A stretch of 64,000 nt of DNA from Malachius bipustulatus (GCA_910589415.1 OU342633.1:14360858-14424857), one strand, 5' to 3'; counted from the stretch's first letter, positions 12,740 to 23,426 are shown. Notes: a model not told the origin generated them from the letters alone. Program-made: numbers and translations.

Positions 12740-12850
12740 TCCTGCTTCATTCGTCTCGTCTCGTCACCTCGAGACGAGACCAGAAGCCAGTCTCGGTCTC
12801 GACATACTCAGTCTCGTCTCGTCTGGTCTGGTCTCGTCTGGTCTCGTCAA
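12740..12850. repeat. GTCTC/GTCTGG low-complexity cluster
   Basis: About 15 copies of GTCTCG, GTCTGG or GAGACG occur within 110 bp, partly inverted (CGAGACGAGAC). Similar clusters flank the palindrome at 43.6 and 44.7 kb. Confidence 0.7.
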
Positions 12851-13209
12851 GTATTGACATATGTAATAGCATGTAAAAAAATCATACCCTATATTAGCTA
12901 GGTCCTGTACATTCTAGGACATTTAGTCTGCACAAAAACTATCGGTACACACAAAAAAATGCTTTATATTTTTCCTATTGCACAAATTCTATAAACTAAC
13001 ACTAAAAAGTCTGAATTGTTTGTAAAAAAAAAGTTTTTTCAAAAGCACGGCATCTGCAATTAAAATCAAAATGATAATAATAGGTACATATCATAGAAAG
13101 TCGGGTACCTACTTATTTATATAGTTGAAAAATTGAATTTTTTTTTATAAAGTATTTTATAAAGGTGAAAATAAGATTATATAAAATACTGGTAGGTAAT
13201 TATTATGTT

Positions 13210-13737
13210 ATACAGGGTGTTAAGAAAATGACGGATAAACTCTTCAGTACATTGTAGGGGACACTTAGTAGAGTACGGGGAAAATAATTTGAAAAAATTC
13301 TGGTCTTCAATTTGGTGAGATAAAAAATGCCAAAGTTAACATTTTACTATCTTTGATTTTCAGTATTTGCAAAAACTAAATGATTTTACAGATATAAAAA
13401 GGGTACTTTAATCGTTATCAATTGAAAAAATTGCTTAAGATGTATTACTGGCTTGGAAAATTTATTAAGATTTTTTTTGTTTTCTAAGATGCTGAAAAAA
13501 AAGCATTTGGCAACAACGGGTTTGATACCTTGACTACCTGCATTGTTAGAAATTAGACGAAATTACCAAATACCAACTGTTATCGTGTTAAATGTTGCCA
13601 AACTTATTGTTCAATATTTTGCTTATATATTTTAAAGTTTAGCTCTGGATTTTTTTAAATTATTTTTCTCGGACTCTACTCAGTGTCCCCTACAATGTAC
13701 TGAAGAGTTTATCCGTCATTTTCTTAACACCCTATAT
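13210..13737. mobile_element. Foldback MITE, copy 1 (~528 bp; copy 2 at 62.8 kb)
   Basis: The termini TACAGGGTGTTAAGAAAATG and CATTTTCTTAACACCCTATA are inverse. The inverted repeat extends about 75 bp through 'gtacattgtaggggacac'. A second, slightly diverged copy lies at 62805-63326. No ORF. Confidence 0.88.
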
Positions 13738-13875
13738 AAAGAGAATAGGTATAGGTACCTGTTCTTCATTTTATTTTCATCATTTATTTATCATCATTTT
13801 ATTTTGAATTGGTTTGAATATCGCAAAAAGAAACTATTTACTATAACAGGTAGAAAGAAATATTTAAAACGAGAA

Positions 13876-14500
13876 ACAGTGATCATCCTTGACCCCTAAC
13901 TTCGTCAATACATAAATTGCTAAAAAACGGATGAGGTGGTCAGTGCCATCAGCAAAACCCGAAGTATAGTCCTATAAACAATGTTCGAGCCAGGGAACAG
14001 ACAGCAATAAATATACCTGTGCAGAAAATTTTTGATTGAGATTGGAGATTGATGGCTGGTTCAGGTAAACCAATAAGAAGGGTACCTATATATGAGCATA
14101 AAGGATCTACACCCGACCAGAATCCACGCGTGCTTAGTCGGTACTAGAGTTAACTTTAAAAGTAGTTGCCCATGCCCCCGTGCCCAGTGAGGATGTAAAG
14201 CGAAGCGATGTGACATAAAAAGAAGAAGCATCTTTGTATTTGTTAACCTCTTTTTAATATTTCTGCCTTGCCTTCTTCTGACTTCTGCGACTGTTTATTA
14301 CCCTCTGTCAAGCATCCAATAATTCATAATTCCAATATCCATAGAAAGCATCACACCTCACACCTCTTCGATGGTAAACGTGCACATAAAAGTATTAAAA
14401 AAGTTATTAATTAAATAAGTGTAACGTGTTAAATTAATTTGATTAATACCCGACTAATTAATAAAGGTAGAAAATTCTAATTCAATTTACGTTCACGTGT
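13876..14500. other. Intergenic, no gene recognised
   Basis: Mixed-composition DNA with no recognisable coding sequence. Confidence 0.4.
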
Positions 14501-14542
14501 CTCTTCATGTGGATAAAAATAGAAAGCAACGTGCTGTGTTTT

Positions 14543-15124
14543 CAGGGTGGCCCAACGAAAACGTAACTCACCTTAATCACTTGTATGTAGGCCACCTGTA
14601 TAGAAGCGAAACCCAAAATGTTGGATATCGTTGTAAAGAGAATTCAAGTAGCTTTCAAATGATGTATCACTCGATAGCTGTCCCCTATGATGATAAGCAA
14701 AGGGGTAGCTACCCCTGTCAAGGGGTTGAACTTGGGTAGTTAAATTTGTCACGAAAATATGCCTACTTTGATAACAAAATCGACCTGTTTCGGCGTTTTT
14801 CGCGTACATCTTCAGTTTCCAAGTTATTAAGGCGAGTTACGTTTTCGTTGGGCCACCCTGTATGTAAGCGAAACTCAAAATGTCGGATATCGTTGTAAAG
14901 AGAATTCAAGTAGCTTTCAAATGATGTATCACTCGATAGCTGTTCCCTATGATGATAAGCAAAGGGGTAGCTACCCCTGCCAAGGGGGTGAACTTGGGTA
15001 GTTAAATTTGTCACAAAAATATGTCCCCCTCGATAACAAAAGTGACCTGTTTCGGCGTTTTTTGCATAGATCTTCCCTTTCCAAATTATTAGGCTTGTTA
15101 CCTTTTCGATGGCCCACCCTGTAT
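14543..15124. mobile_element. Two tandem copies of a ~260-320-bp MITE (GGCCCACCCTGTA end)
   Basis: Copy A (14543-14862) has inverted ends CAGGGTGGCCCAACGAAAAC and GTTTTCGTTGGGCCACCCTG. Copy B (14863-15124) repeats the body directly ('gtagctttcaaatgatgtat', 'gcaaaggggtagctacccct', 'gacctgtttcggcgtttttt') and ends GGCCCACCCTGTA, but lacks its own left terminus. The pair seems to have formed by insertion next to, or slippage within, an existing copy. Confidence 0.82.
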
Positions 15125-16165
15125 AGAAGGCTTCTGTTATCCTCATAAGTCTTTTTCTGTATGTTGTTGTTTCACCCTGGCTGTCTTTCAGTTTAAAAAT
15201 CTCCCTCTTTCCATACGCTAGTTTTCTTCGCAGCACCTTCATATTTTTGTTCTCTTCTATAGTTTGCCTTACACTTTCTGTATTGAATTTTCTGACATCT
15301 TTCCTGATTTCCTTAGATATTCTCTTGTTCAACTGTCTCAGGTCCTCAGATCTCCTGTCATGTCCCCTCAAAATCTCTACTCTTACAGATATCATATTTT
15401 TCGTGTTTTGGGTGAGCTTCTGTTGTTTTTCGTTGTTTTGTTTGCAATGTCGTTTTTCTGCTTCTTGAATGGCTCTAATTATATCACTATTTATGGTTTC
15501 AGCATCAGGTTGGTTGTAAGTCGTCTCTTTCAAAGCTGCTGTAACGGAATCTGCGTATTTGGAGTCGTCGCTAGGGGGGCCCCACTTATTATTTTTGTTA
15601 TGTCGGACCATCTTTGATCTTTCTCTTTTCAAGTCTATACTAACTGTTGCCCTAACCATTCTATGGTCACTTCCTGCTGTACAATTATTCAGCACTATTA
15701 CATTGGTTACTACTTCTTTCCTGTTGGAAATGATAAAATCTATTTTGTTCTTTGTTTGTCCATCCGGGCTTATCCAAGTCCATCTCCTCTCTTCTTTTTT
15801 CTGGAAGAAACTATTCATTAGGTATAGTCTGTGTTGCGAGAGAAAGTTAACTAGAGTGCTGCCTCTGTCGTTTCTGACTCCTAATCCAAACGGGCGCATC
15901 ACTGTCTCAGCTTCATCCAATTGTTTTGAAACCTTTGCGTTGAAGTCACCTATTAGAAAGGTTTGATTACATCCAGCAACCATAAGGGCCCTTTCGATTT
16001 CCTCGTAAAATTGATTTATGTCCTCCTCTTCGGCTGTAGACGTGGGTGCATAAGCTTATGGTTGAGGCGGCTTGGATACGTTTGCAATGCTTATAATGTT
16101 TGGAGCATGTTTTTTGTTTATCGAAAGCCTACACCACCCTTTGAGCTATAAGGACCTATAGGGGG
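15125..16165 (-). pseudogene. RTE-like LINE endonuclease (EEP family) fragment
   Basis: The minus-strand frame entering at about 16040 contains AYAPTSTAEEE and continues into the 406-codon ORF (15983-14763). It includes LIGDFNAKV (catalytic Asp/Asn of exonuclease-endonuclease-phosphatase nucleases), RRWTWISPDG, KIDFIISNR and AGSDHRMVRA (terminal Asp-His motif). A charged linker follows, as in RTE-clade proteins often annotated as craniofacial development protein 2-like. The open frame then runs on into the neighbouring MITE at about 15124, so its last ~120 codons are not LINE sequence. The N-terminal part above 16060 is frameshifted and the reverse transcriptase is gone. An endonuclease of this kind would nick target DNA for target-primed reverse transcription; this copy is dead. 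Confidence 0.85.
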
Positions 16166-16250
16166 CATACATGCCCATACATAGGTTGGCCCTTAGAAAA
16201 AACATTACCAAAAACAAACTTAACTATGTTACGCCTCCCCTATTACAGTT

Positions 16251-17252
16251 ATACAGGGTGTTACTGAATAGGTGTTACAAACTTAAAGGGCATGTAGGAA
16301 ATGCAAAAATATGCGATAAATTTCCTGTAGACATGGGTCGTTGGAGCTTTAGTTTTCGAGTTACAGGGTGTTAAAGTTCTACGAAAAATTTAATTTTTTA
16401 TTAATATCTTCAAACTGGCTGATCAGAATAACTCGAATTTTTTGACAGCTGTTGTACTAATTGAAGTACATCATTTGATACTTCCGATGAAAAATTCTTC
16501 ACTCCAGTGGCAGAGATCTGGGTATGTTGTTACCTTTTTTATTAAATAATGTCTACGCCACTGACTTTAATGTAAATTGGTTATTTATGGTAGATATCCT
16601 GTTTTGTTTACAGGAGAAAAGTCGTCGTACGTTTTTGTCCTAGGACGCACTGTTTCCGAGATCCTTCACAATGTAGGAACCCGTATGAGGTAAAATATCA
16701 CAAAAATCAATGCTATTGAGTTTTTCCAAATACGCTATATTTTAAGGTATTTGGTTTTTCCATAAATTAATCATTTTTGTGATCGTTATTGAAGCGTGTT
16801 ACATTACAAAAAGCTTGCATGGGTTCCTACATTGTAAAATATCTTAAAAACAGTACGTCCTACAACAAAAACGTAGAATGACTTTTCTCCTCTCAACAAA
16901 ACAAGGTATCTACCAAAATACCAAATTTGCATAAAAGTCAGTGGCGTAGAAATTTTTTCATAAAAAAGGTAACAACACACCCAGATCTCTGCCACTGGAT
17001 TGAATAATTTTTCATCTGAAGTATCAAATGATGTACTTCAATTAGTACAACAGCTGTCAAAAAATTCGAGTTATTCTGAACAGCCAGTTTGTAGATATTC
17101 AAAAAATATTAAATTTTTCGAAGAACTTTAACACCCTGTATCTCAAAAACTAAAGCTCCAACGACCCATGTCTACAGGAAATTTATCGCCTAATTTTGCA
17201 TTTCCTACATGCCCTTTAAGTTTGTAACACCAATTCAGTAACACCCTGTATA
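16251..17252. mobile_element. Foldback element ~1.0 kb with ~450-bp arms
   Basis: The ends ATACAGGGTGTTACTGAATA and the inverse TCAGTAACACCCTGTAT bound two long inverted arms. They share 'catttcctacatgcccttta', 'gtttttgagatacagggtgt'-like inner repeats and 'gccactgg...cagatct' segments. An internal copy of the terminus (CAGGGTGTTAAAG, ~16370) suggests nested duplication. A one-armed relative lies at 6650-7215. Confidence 0.88.
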
Positions 17253-17837
17253 ACCAAACAGAGTATCCAAGAGAAAAAGGTTCACTCAAAACAAGGACCC
17301 ACTTTCCCATCCCTCCTCCCCTCTATTACTCAACAACAAAGTTTTTAATCCAGTCTCTAATTTTCTTTTTTAAGCACTTTATATTTATATTAAAAATTTT
17401 TAGAGTCCGTACGATATAATGATGAACCAAAATTCTCAGAAAATTATAAACACGCGAGCGTCTGCCACCGCTTGATATTTGTAATCAGTGGCGGGCGGAC
17501 CTTGAAACATATGCAAATGCTGACTAACTGCAAGATCTATAAGGGTGGACTGGTGAAAGACGTGCCGCTACTGCCCTTCCGGCCCGATGCACGTGCCTTC
17601 AGCTTGTATTTCCGAGATAGTGACATGGTACACTTCCAGGAATTCTGGGTCATGGCATTTCGGACGAACTGATGCATGTCGTGGCAATGTAATAATCGAG
17701 TGTTTGGCATGTGTCATCACTCCCTCCGGTTTTATTCTTGATTGATATTGATATTGATATTGAGGGTGTCAGATGCGCTGCGACCTATTAAGATCTATTG
17801 TGCCCCCTCTTCTCTGCTTCTTTGGAGTATATTCCCT
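17253..17837. other. Intergenic with (TGATAT)n tract
   Basis: Contains a short (TGATAT)n run at about 17740-17762 just downstream of a LINE tail on the opposite strand, which may be that LINE's 3' microsatellite tail. The plus-strand ORF at 17472-17672 shows no domain. Confidence 0.45.
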
Positions 17838-18290
17838 TCATTGAAGCAGCCTCTCCAACTCCGTTTCCCTTAGGAATTTCAGGATTTGAAGAGGATCAAG
17901 GCCGGGCAAAGCCCCCCCGTTGAGCTGGTGTTGGCCCAGAACATCGTTTCTTTCACGTTCTAGGGCTTCGCAGTTCATCAATAGGTGACGAGGAGTCTCG
18001 TTTTCTTCCCTGCAGAGTCTGCAAACGCCATCTTTTTCTATACCAAGTTTCCTCAGGTGTTCATTGAGCTTGCAAATGACCTGTTAGGAATCCTGTTAGC
18101 ATTCTGAGACTTCCTTTGTTGAGGGTCAGGAGTTTCCTTGACCTTTCTCGGTTAAAGTTCCCGAGGAGCTCCTTGGATTGTCTCAATCCTGAGAGGTTAT
18201 TCCAATGGATTTCTCTCAGTTTTTCTTCTTCCTTACGAAGTTCTGCCTTGAAGAACGTGTCTTCAAGGCTACAGATTTTATTCTTGATAC
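17838..18290 (-). pseudogene. LINE ORF2 C-terminal RNase H/tail fragment (jockey or R1-like)
   Basis: Minus-strand reading gives SRKLLTLNKGSLRMLTGFLT and then, after a frameshift near 18075, the CRLCREENETPRHLL Cys-His motif typical of the region after RNase H in R1/jockey-type ORF2 proteins. It ends at a TGA at 17838-17840. The sequence joins in one open frame (18468-18061) to a different LINE fragment, so this is a chimera of two dead elements. Confidence 0.75.
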
Positions 18291-18980
18291 TTTGAATTAT
18301 TATCTGGCTTGAATTAACTTCTGCCTCATTTGTTGATGTGAGAAACATGGTATGCTGATCTACTGGTATCTCTGGTATTTCATTCTGTAACATAGGAGGA
18401 TTTGCGCCTTCATTCAGCCTTGTTACTATTGTGATGAAAAACTCGTTGAAATAACCAGCCTTAGTCATATTGCTGATTTGTTTCTGGTTAATTTGTTATG
18501 AATCAGTAATCACCTATTTGTTGGTTTTTGCGCTTATGATCCAATTTTCTATTCACATATTGCCACTTTTTTTTAGTCAGTTTTGTAGTTGTTGTTTCTC
18601 ATCGAGTCTACGTAGCAGCTCTAAGTAATGATTTTAAGTTTTCTTTCGTAGTTTGAGCACATCTCTTTGTTCACTATACTATAAGTCATCTTGCTTATTC
18701 TTCCAGGCTTTATATAATTTACTTTTGGTATTTACAGAATTAATGAGAGCAGGAGTAAGCCAAGGCTTTCTCGGTTTTTAATTTTTTGGCTTAGTTTTGA
18801 GTGAAAGTTTGTTGATGGTCTGTATCTTATTTATCAGCAAATCATGGGCTTCTTCATTATTTGGTGTATTACAGATTTGTTGCCAATGTTCTCTAGCACA
18901 TACATAGTTCCAAAAATTTCAGTCTATTTCGGTAAATTCTGTGAGTTTGCTGTTTTGTTGTTACCATGAATTGACATTAA
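18291..18980 (-). pseudogene. LINE ORF2 linker region (jockey/CR1-like), 3' half of a LINE split by a transposon
   Basis: The minus strand contains KPRKPWLTPALINSVNTKSK and LYKAWKNKQDD, the conserved block between endonuclease and reverse transcriptase in jockey/CR1-type LINEs. Upstream is NNEEAHDLLINKIQTINKL, and downstream a pre-RT segment (FFITIV...TNEAEVNSSQIII). The endonuclease C-terminus lies across the 3.46-kb transposon, at 22442-22690. Several stops and frameshifts. Confidence 0.8.
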
Positions 18981-19816
18981 TAGTAGAGTGCAGAATAGGG
19001 TGAAACGTGTCACCCTGTGGGCCTTTCAAGACTAAAAGCAAATGGAAGCTTATGTCATCAATATACCCCAAAAAAATTCGTCCAGTAATCGTCCTGTGCA
19101 AAAGGGCACTATCCAAAATTTTCGAGTTTTTTCTATAAATCGATAGTATAGAACTGATGCGAATTTTTGGTATTTTTTCCACTTCATATTTTGTAGCCGT
19201 TTGCCTATAAAAAAATGAAAACAGATCTCGAAAAGCGTTGGCTCTTATGGAGCCAGGCGGTCTTCAAGAAGCGATATCTCCGTTCGAAGTGGCTGAAAAA
19301 TTAATTCAATTTTAATACTTCGGCTGTTTATCAACGATTATCTCAAAAGCGGTAACTCTGATCGAAAAATGGTCTTATAAATAATTATTGCTCTATTATT
19401 TGTGATTAATGTGGTTGTATTTTCATAATTTTACACCTAATAATTAATGAGAAAAGTTATTAAATGTAAAGCGATGCGTAATTAAGACGCTCGAGATCTC
19501 GCTCCAACTGTCGGCCAGCGGTCCGACTGCCGCATCACCCTCCCTCACCCTGCACTTCCCCTTATCCTCGTAATACGCCAGGATAGGTGCATAATAAGCG
19601 CGGCAAGTAATATTATTTTAAAATATTATGGCTCTGTTTAATATCCATGAAACGTTATTTCTTGTAAATAATAGGTAAATATATAGGATAAATTAAATTT
19701 ATTCCAGGTATTTTCTCACAATGAAGATAATTTTTTATTATACATATCCATAAATACTATTTTCAGTAAAACAATGGAACGATCACTTCTAAATGCAAGC
19801 AAAATTGGGGAGGAAG
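18981..19816. repeat. Left terminal inverted repeat of the XPG-nuclease transposon
   Basis: Inverse of 21593-22441. It contains a GC-rich patch (19490-19615, 'ctgtcggccagcggtccgac') amid AT-rich DNA. The repeat extends past a TTTCAG acceptor-like site and into the first codons of the internal gene, so an antisense copy of the gene start lies in the other arm. Confidence 0.85.
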
Positions 19817-21311
19817 ATTTGATAAATTTTATCAACATTATTGATACCGACGACTTTTATAAATAAATAAAAAAACAATTTGAATAAATTACAATTGGAG
19901 AAGTCAAAAACTGAAAACAAACAGAAAAGCAAGAGTCGCATGCAGGGTCAAGAAATTGTACAGCGGTTACTTGCGGCAAAAGAAATGGGAAGAAATATAG
20001 ATTATCAGGAAATTTTCAAACATGAGCTAACAACATATCCCATGTCGCTTGCTGCAAATGGTATGTTAGCTACACCCTCAAATGAAAGTGCTTTAGGGGA
20101 AATAATCGAAAGCTACAGTACAGAAGAGAGAAGTAGTACTTTAAACAGCAGTAGCTGTGAAAAAATTTGTCACATATTTGATGGCATGTCTGTGGTTCAG
20201 AAACTAGGTAAGCCATTAAATTCAAGAACATTTGGCGATTATTCTAAAATATTCTCAAAAATAATCTTCAAGCGTGGCATAAAATCACAACGTATAGACC
20301 TAGTATTCGATCATTATGAAGAATATTCAATTAATCAGTAGAATATGTTCATCAATTCAACATTTAATAAAAAACAATTGACCAATTTTTTGTCAAATGA
20401 GGCATTTGACAAGTGGTGTATTCTCTGATGTTCACCAATATAAAAGTAATTTTTTCTTGGATGATGACCTATTGATATCAAATCAGGAGGAAGCAGATAC
20501 AAGAATTTTACTGCACATTCTGTCAGCAAAAAAAGCTGGGTATAAGAAATGTATCATTGAATGTAACGATACTGATGTATTAGTACTACTGGTACATTTC
20601 AAAGAACATTTAATTCCTGAAATGTGGATGAAGGTTGGTAAAAAAGGCAGTGTTCGGTTCATTCCCATACACAAAATCAATTTAGACCAACGCCTGATTA
20701 AAAACCTCCCAGCTTTTCATGCACTGACAGGGTGCGATACAAGCAGTCAATTTGCAGGTTTTGGGAAAAAAGTTTGTTGGAAAACGTACGTAACTTATCA
20801 TTATCTTCTGGAAAATTTTGGAGAGACATGGAACAAAACAGTTTTCTCAAATGTTCACAATTTTGTCCTGAAACTTTATACGGCAAATGAAAATATAACT
20901 TCTATAAATCATCTGCGAGGTTTATTAGCTGCTTCTAAAACTTTAGATAAACTCCCCCCAACAGAAGACAGCCTTTATCAACATTGCCTTCGTGCATATT
21001 ATCAAACCTACATTTGGTTAAATAGTCTACGATCTGTCCAGGACTTACCAGACTACACAGAATTCGGATGGAAGTTAGCCGACAATCAAATCATTGCAGT
21101 CTTCCAAACATTACCAAGTTTTCCCAAAATGACATCATTCTTAACAACGTGTCAATGTAAAAAAGGTATGCAAACATAATAATAATAATATCAAAATGCT
21201 TTTTTTCTTAATGACTGTGCTTGTATTTCAGATTGTACAGCAAGGCGGTGTGGTTGTAAAAAAAAACAAATTGACTTGCATAGGATCTTGTCGCTGCATG
21301 GGCCAAAAATT
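19774..21311 (+). pseudogene. FEN1/XPG-like (PIN-fold) nuclease of a DNA transposon, broken
   Basis: The ATG at 19774 lies just after a TTTCAG. The reading then shifts: 19880-20341 carries HELTTYPMSL, IFDGMSVVQKL and RIDLVFDHYEEYSI, resembling an XPG N-region (an early Asp and 'VFDG'-like motif). Frame 20397-21179 carries QEEADTRILLHI (residues 30-41), CNDTDVLVLL (56-65), LTGCDTSS (110-117) and GFGKK (121-125). These match the XPG-I acidic clusters and the Gly-x-Gly-Lys-Lys of the helix-turn-helix. A 66-bp GT-AG intron (21166-21231) precedes a Cys-rich tail (CQCKK, CTARRCGCKKK, then frameshifted CIGSCRCMG), a possible zinc-binding domain. Stops at about 19864 and 20339, plus frameshifts, disable it. 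Nuclease assignment is by motif; the role in transposition is inferred. Confidence 0.75.
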
Positions 21312-21592
21312 TTTTACTTTTTTTATTTTTCATCATACTTATCCATCTAGGATTTGCATGTATTCTGTATTAAAGCTTGAAGCTGATTTATATATTGAAG
21401 TAATAAATAATAATATTTAATAATATTATTATTGAATATCTGTAATAATATTTCTGATATTGATGCTGATCTCAATTAAAATTTTACACTTAACATTATG
21501 TTTGAAGTAGGATATTTTATTAACATTTCGAGCTTTCAAATATCGAGCGCCATTGTTATTGTGTTGATTGTGGGCGAGGGGAAGCGAAGCGT

Positions 21593-22441
21593 TTCCTCCC
21601 CAATTTTGCATGCATTTAGAAGTGATTGTTCCATTGTTTTACTGAAAATAGTATATGTATAATAAAAAATTATCTTCATTGTGAGAAAATACCTGGAATA
21701 AATTTAATTGATCCTGTATATTTACCTATTATTTACAAGAAATAACGTTTCATGGATATTAAACAGAGCCATAATATTTTAAAATAATATTACTTGCCGC
21801 GCTTATTATGCACCTATCCTGGCGTATTACGAGGATAAGGGGAAGTGCAGGGTGAGGGAGGGTGATGCGGCAGTCGGACCGCTGGCCGACAGTTGGAGCG
21901 AGAACTCGAGCGTCTTAATTACGCATCGCTTTACATTTAATAACTTTTCTCATTAATTATTAGGTGTAAAATTATGAAAATACGACCACATTAATCACAA
22001 ATAATAGAGCAATAATTATTTATAAGACCATTTTGCGATCAGAGTTACCGCTTTTGAGATAATCGTTGATAAACAGCCGAAGCATTAAAATTGAATTAAT
22101 TTTTCAGCCACTTCGAACGGAGATATCGCTTCTTGAAAACCGCCTGGCTCCATAAGAGCCAACGCTTTTCGAGATCTGTTTTCATTTTTTTATAGGCAAA
22201 CGGCTACAAAATATGAAGTGGAAAAAATACCAAAAATTCGCATCAGTTCTATACTATCGATTTATAGAAAAAACTCGAAAATTTTGGATAGTGCCCTTTT
22301 GCACAGGACGATTACTGGACGAATTTTTTTGGGGTATATTAATGACATAAGCTTCCATTTGCCACAGGTCGTAGCTTTTAGTCTTGAAAGGCCCACACAT
22401 TTCATTTTTAAGCGACTTTCGAAGCTCTGAGCACTCTACTA
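21593..22441. repeat. Right terminal inverted repeat of the XPG-nuclease transposon
   Basis: Inverted copy of 18981-19816. A 74-codon frame of the left arm (antisense, 18961-19182) reappears here in sense (22218-22430) with almost the same residues, showing high arm identity. Confidence 0.85.
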
Positions 22442-22690
22442 TAAGACAGGATAGTGGTCTGTGATTGGGTCAATTAATGATCAATGCAGGTTCCATCATT
22501 TAAATTCCTTATTATAGGATGAGTACAAGTATTTATCATGGATTCATACCAATTTTGCAGTAATTGATAGAAGTATTCTTCAATTTTTTTTATTGAATTC
22601 AATGAGGTCCAAATTAACATCACCCAAAATTATGTGATTTGTGACAGTTTTGTTGCTCGATTAGAGAATTGCGATGAGTATGTTTTCTGA
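22442..22690 (-). pseudogene. LINE endonuclease C-terminal half (other side of the transposon insertion)
   Basis: Minus-strand frames read NHIILGDVNLDLI (catalytic Asp-x-Asn of EEP endonucleases), YFYQLLQNWYESMINTCTHP, GTCIDH and ITDHYPV (terminal Asp-His), with frameshifts between them. It is the upstream part of the LINE fragment at 18291-18980. Confidence 0.8.
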
Positions 22691-23417
22691 TTGCCACAAT
22701 GTCCTATTTTTGTGAGATAGAGTTTTATCAAATTGGAGTGAAGAATTATTATTGCATATTATAAGGGCATTCAATTAGAAATAATAATTTTTTCTGACAT
22801 AGGTAATCGATTTTAACCTTATTGAATAGAAAATATAGGTACTTGAACTTATTAGATTGTTTCTTCGTGTCGAATACTCTTTGCAACAAAAATTTTATTA
22901 AATTGAAAATTTCGCTCCGGGTGTTAGTTTTTACTACTCCTGTTAATTTGTCTAATTATTATAAACAATTCACTCATATTGCAGAAAAATATTTAAAATT
23001 CAAAATTACCCTGAAAAAGTTGAGCAAAAAGTTGAAAAAGTTACCACTTTTTGGTCACCTGTATAAAAAAATTATTGTTTTTTTCATTACTGACATTACA
23101 TTTAGCGAATTTCTAACGAACGTTGATCAAATTTCCTGCAAAACACGTTTAGTTTTTGAAATGTCATGTTTTATGTTATTTTAAGGTTCAGAAAAACGCC
23201 ATTGTTGCTGGATAAAAATTCATACCATGGATCTAGTGTGCTCAAATTTGATGTTTTCGAAAACACAAACTAGTGAAAAAAATTATTTTAAATGAAGAAG
23301 GGACACAAAAAAATATCCCATATGGTGAGAACTTTTTGGCGAGCACTGTATAATTAAAGAAAAAAACAAAACAAAACCTGGTTGTTGATGTAGTGCTGAT
23401 GCAGTCTGTAACAGCCG
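22691..23417. other. Intergenic, no gene recognised
   Basis: The 120-codon frame at 22822-23184 is Lys/Phe/Leu-rich low-complexity translation of AT-rich DNA. 'ttaccctgaaaaagttg' resembles the dispersed repeat family of 12.1 kb and 42.1 kb in inverse orientation, so part of this stretch is probably repeat. Confidence 0.4.
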
Positions 23418-23426
23418 CTCCCGGCA

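Larger units (their letters stand above)
11786..13875. repeat. Dispersed repeat copy A (~2 kb; copy B at 41.70-43.30 kb)
   Basis: The sequence from 'ggacatgcacatcttttt' through 'cacttcctgagggcatctt', 'tctaggacattta' and 'agagaataggtata' to 'atatttaaaacgagaaac' recurs in the same order and orientation at 41696-43300. This copy has an extra GTCTCG-rich insert (12740-12850) and a foldback MITE (13210-13737). Copy B has a different foldback at 42561-42833. No coding sequence is visible; it may be a non-autonomous element or the UTR of one. Confidence 0.75.
18978..22444. mobile_element. 3.46-kb DNA transposon with ~840-bp TIRs and an XPG/FEN1-like nuclease gene
   Basis: The element (18981-22441) begins TAGTAGAGTGC and ends GCACTCTACTA, with TAA on both sides (18978-18980, 22442-22444) as a 3-bp target duplication. 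The insertion is proven by the flanks: the LINE endonuclease end is at 22442-22690 and its linker at 18291-18977, on the same strand. The left TIR is 18981-19816 and the right about 21593-22441. They are nearly identical apart from the outermost ~60 bp and a 12-bp indel. The interior holds one plus-strand gene for a FEN1/XPG-like nuclease. DNA transposons encoding XPG-like nucleases are known in the Academ superfamily (from memory), which also makes 3-4-bp target duplications. No typical transposase domain is seen, so it may be non-autonomous. Confidence 0.85.

Noticed and set aside
22822..23184. 120-codon plus-strand ORF as a gene
   Set aside because: Composition is Lys/Phe/Leu/Ile-rich as expected from AT-rich DNA, no motif is present, and parts resemble an inverted dispersed repeat.
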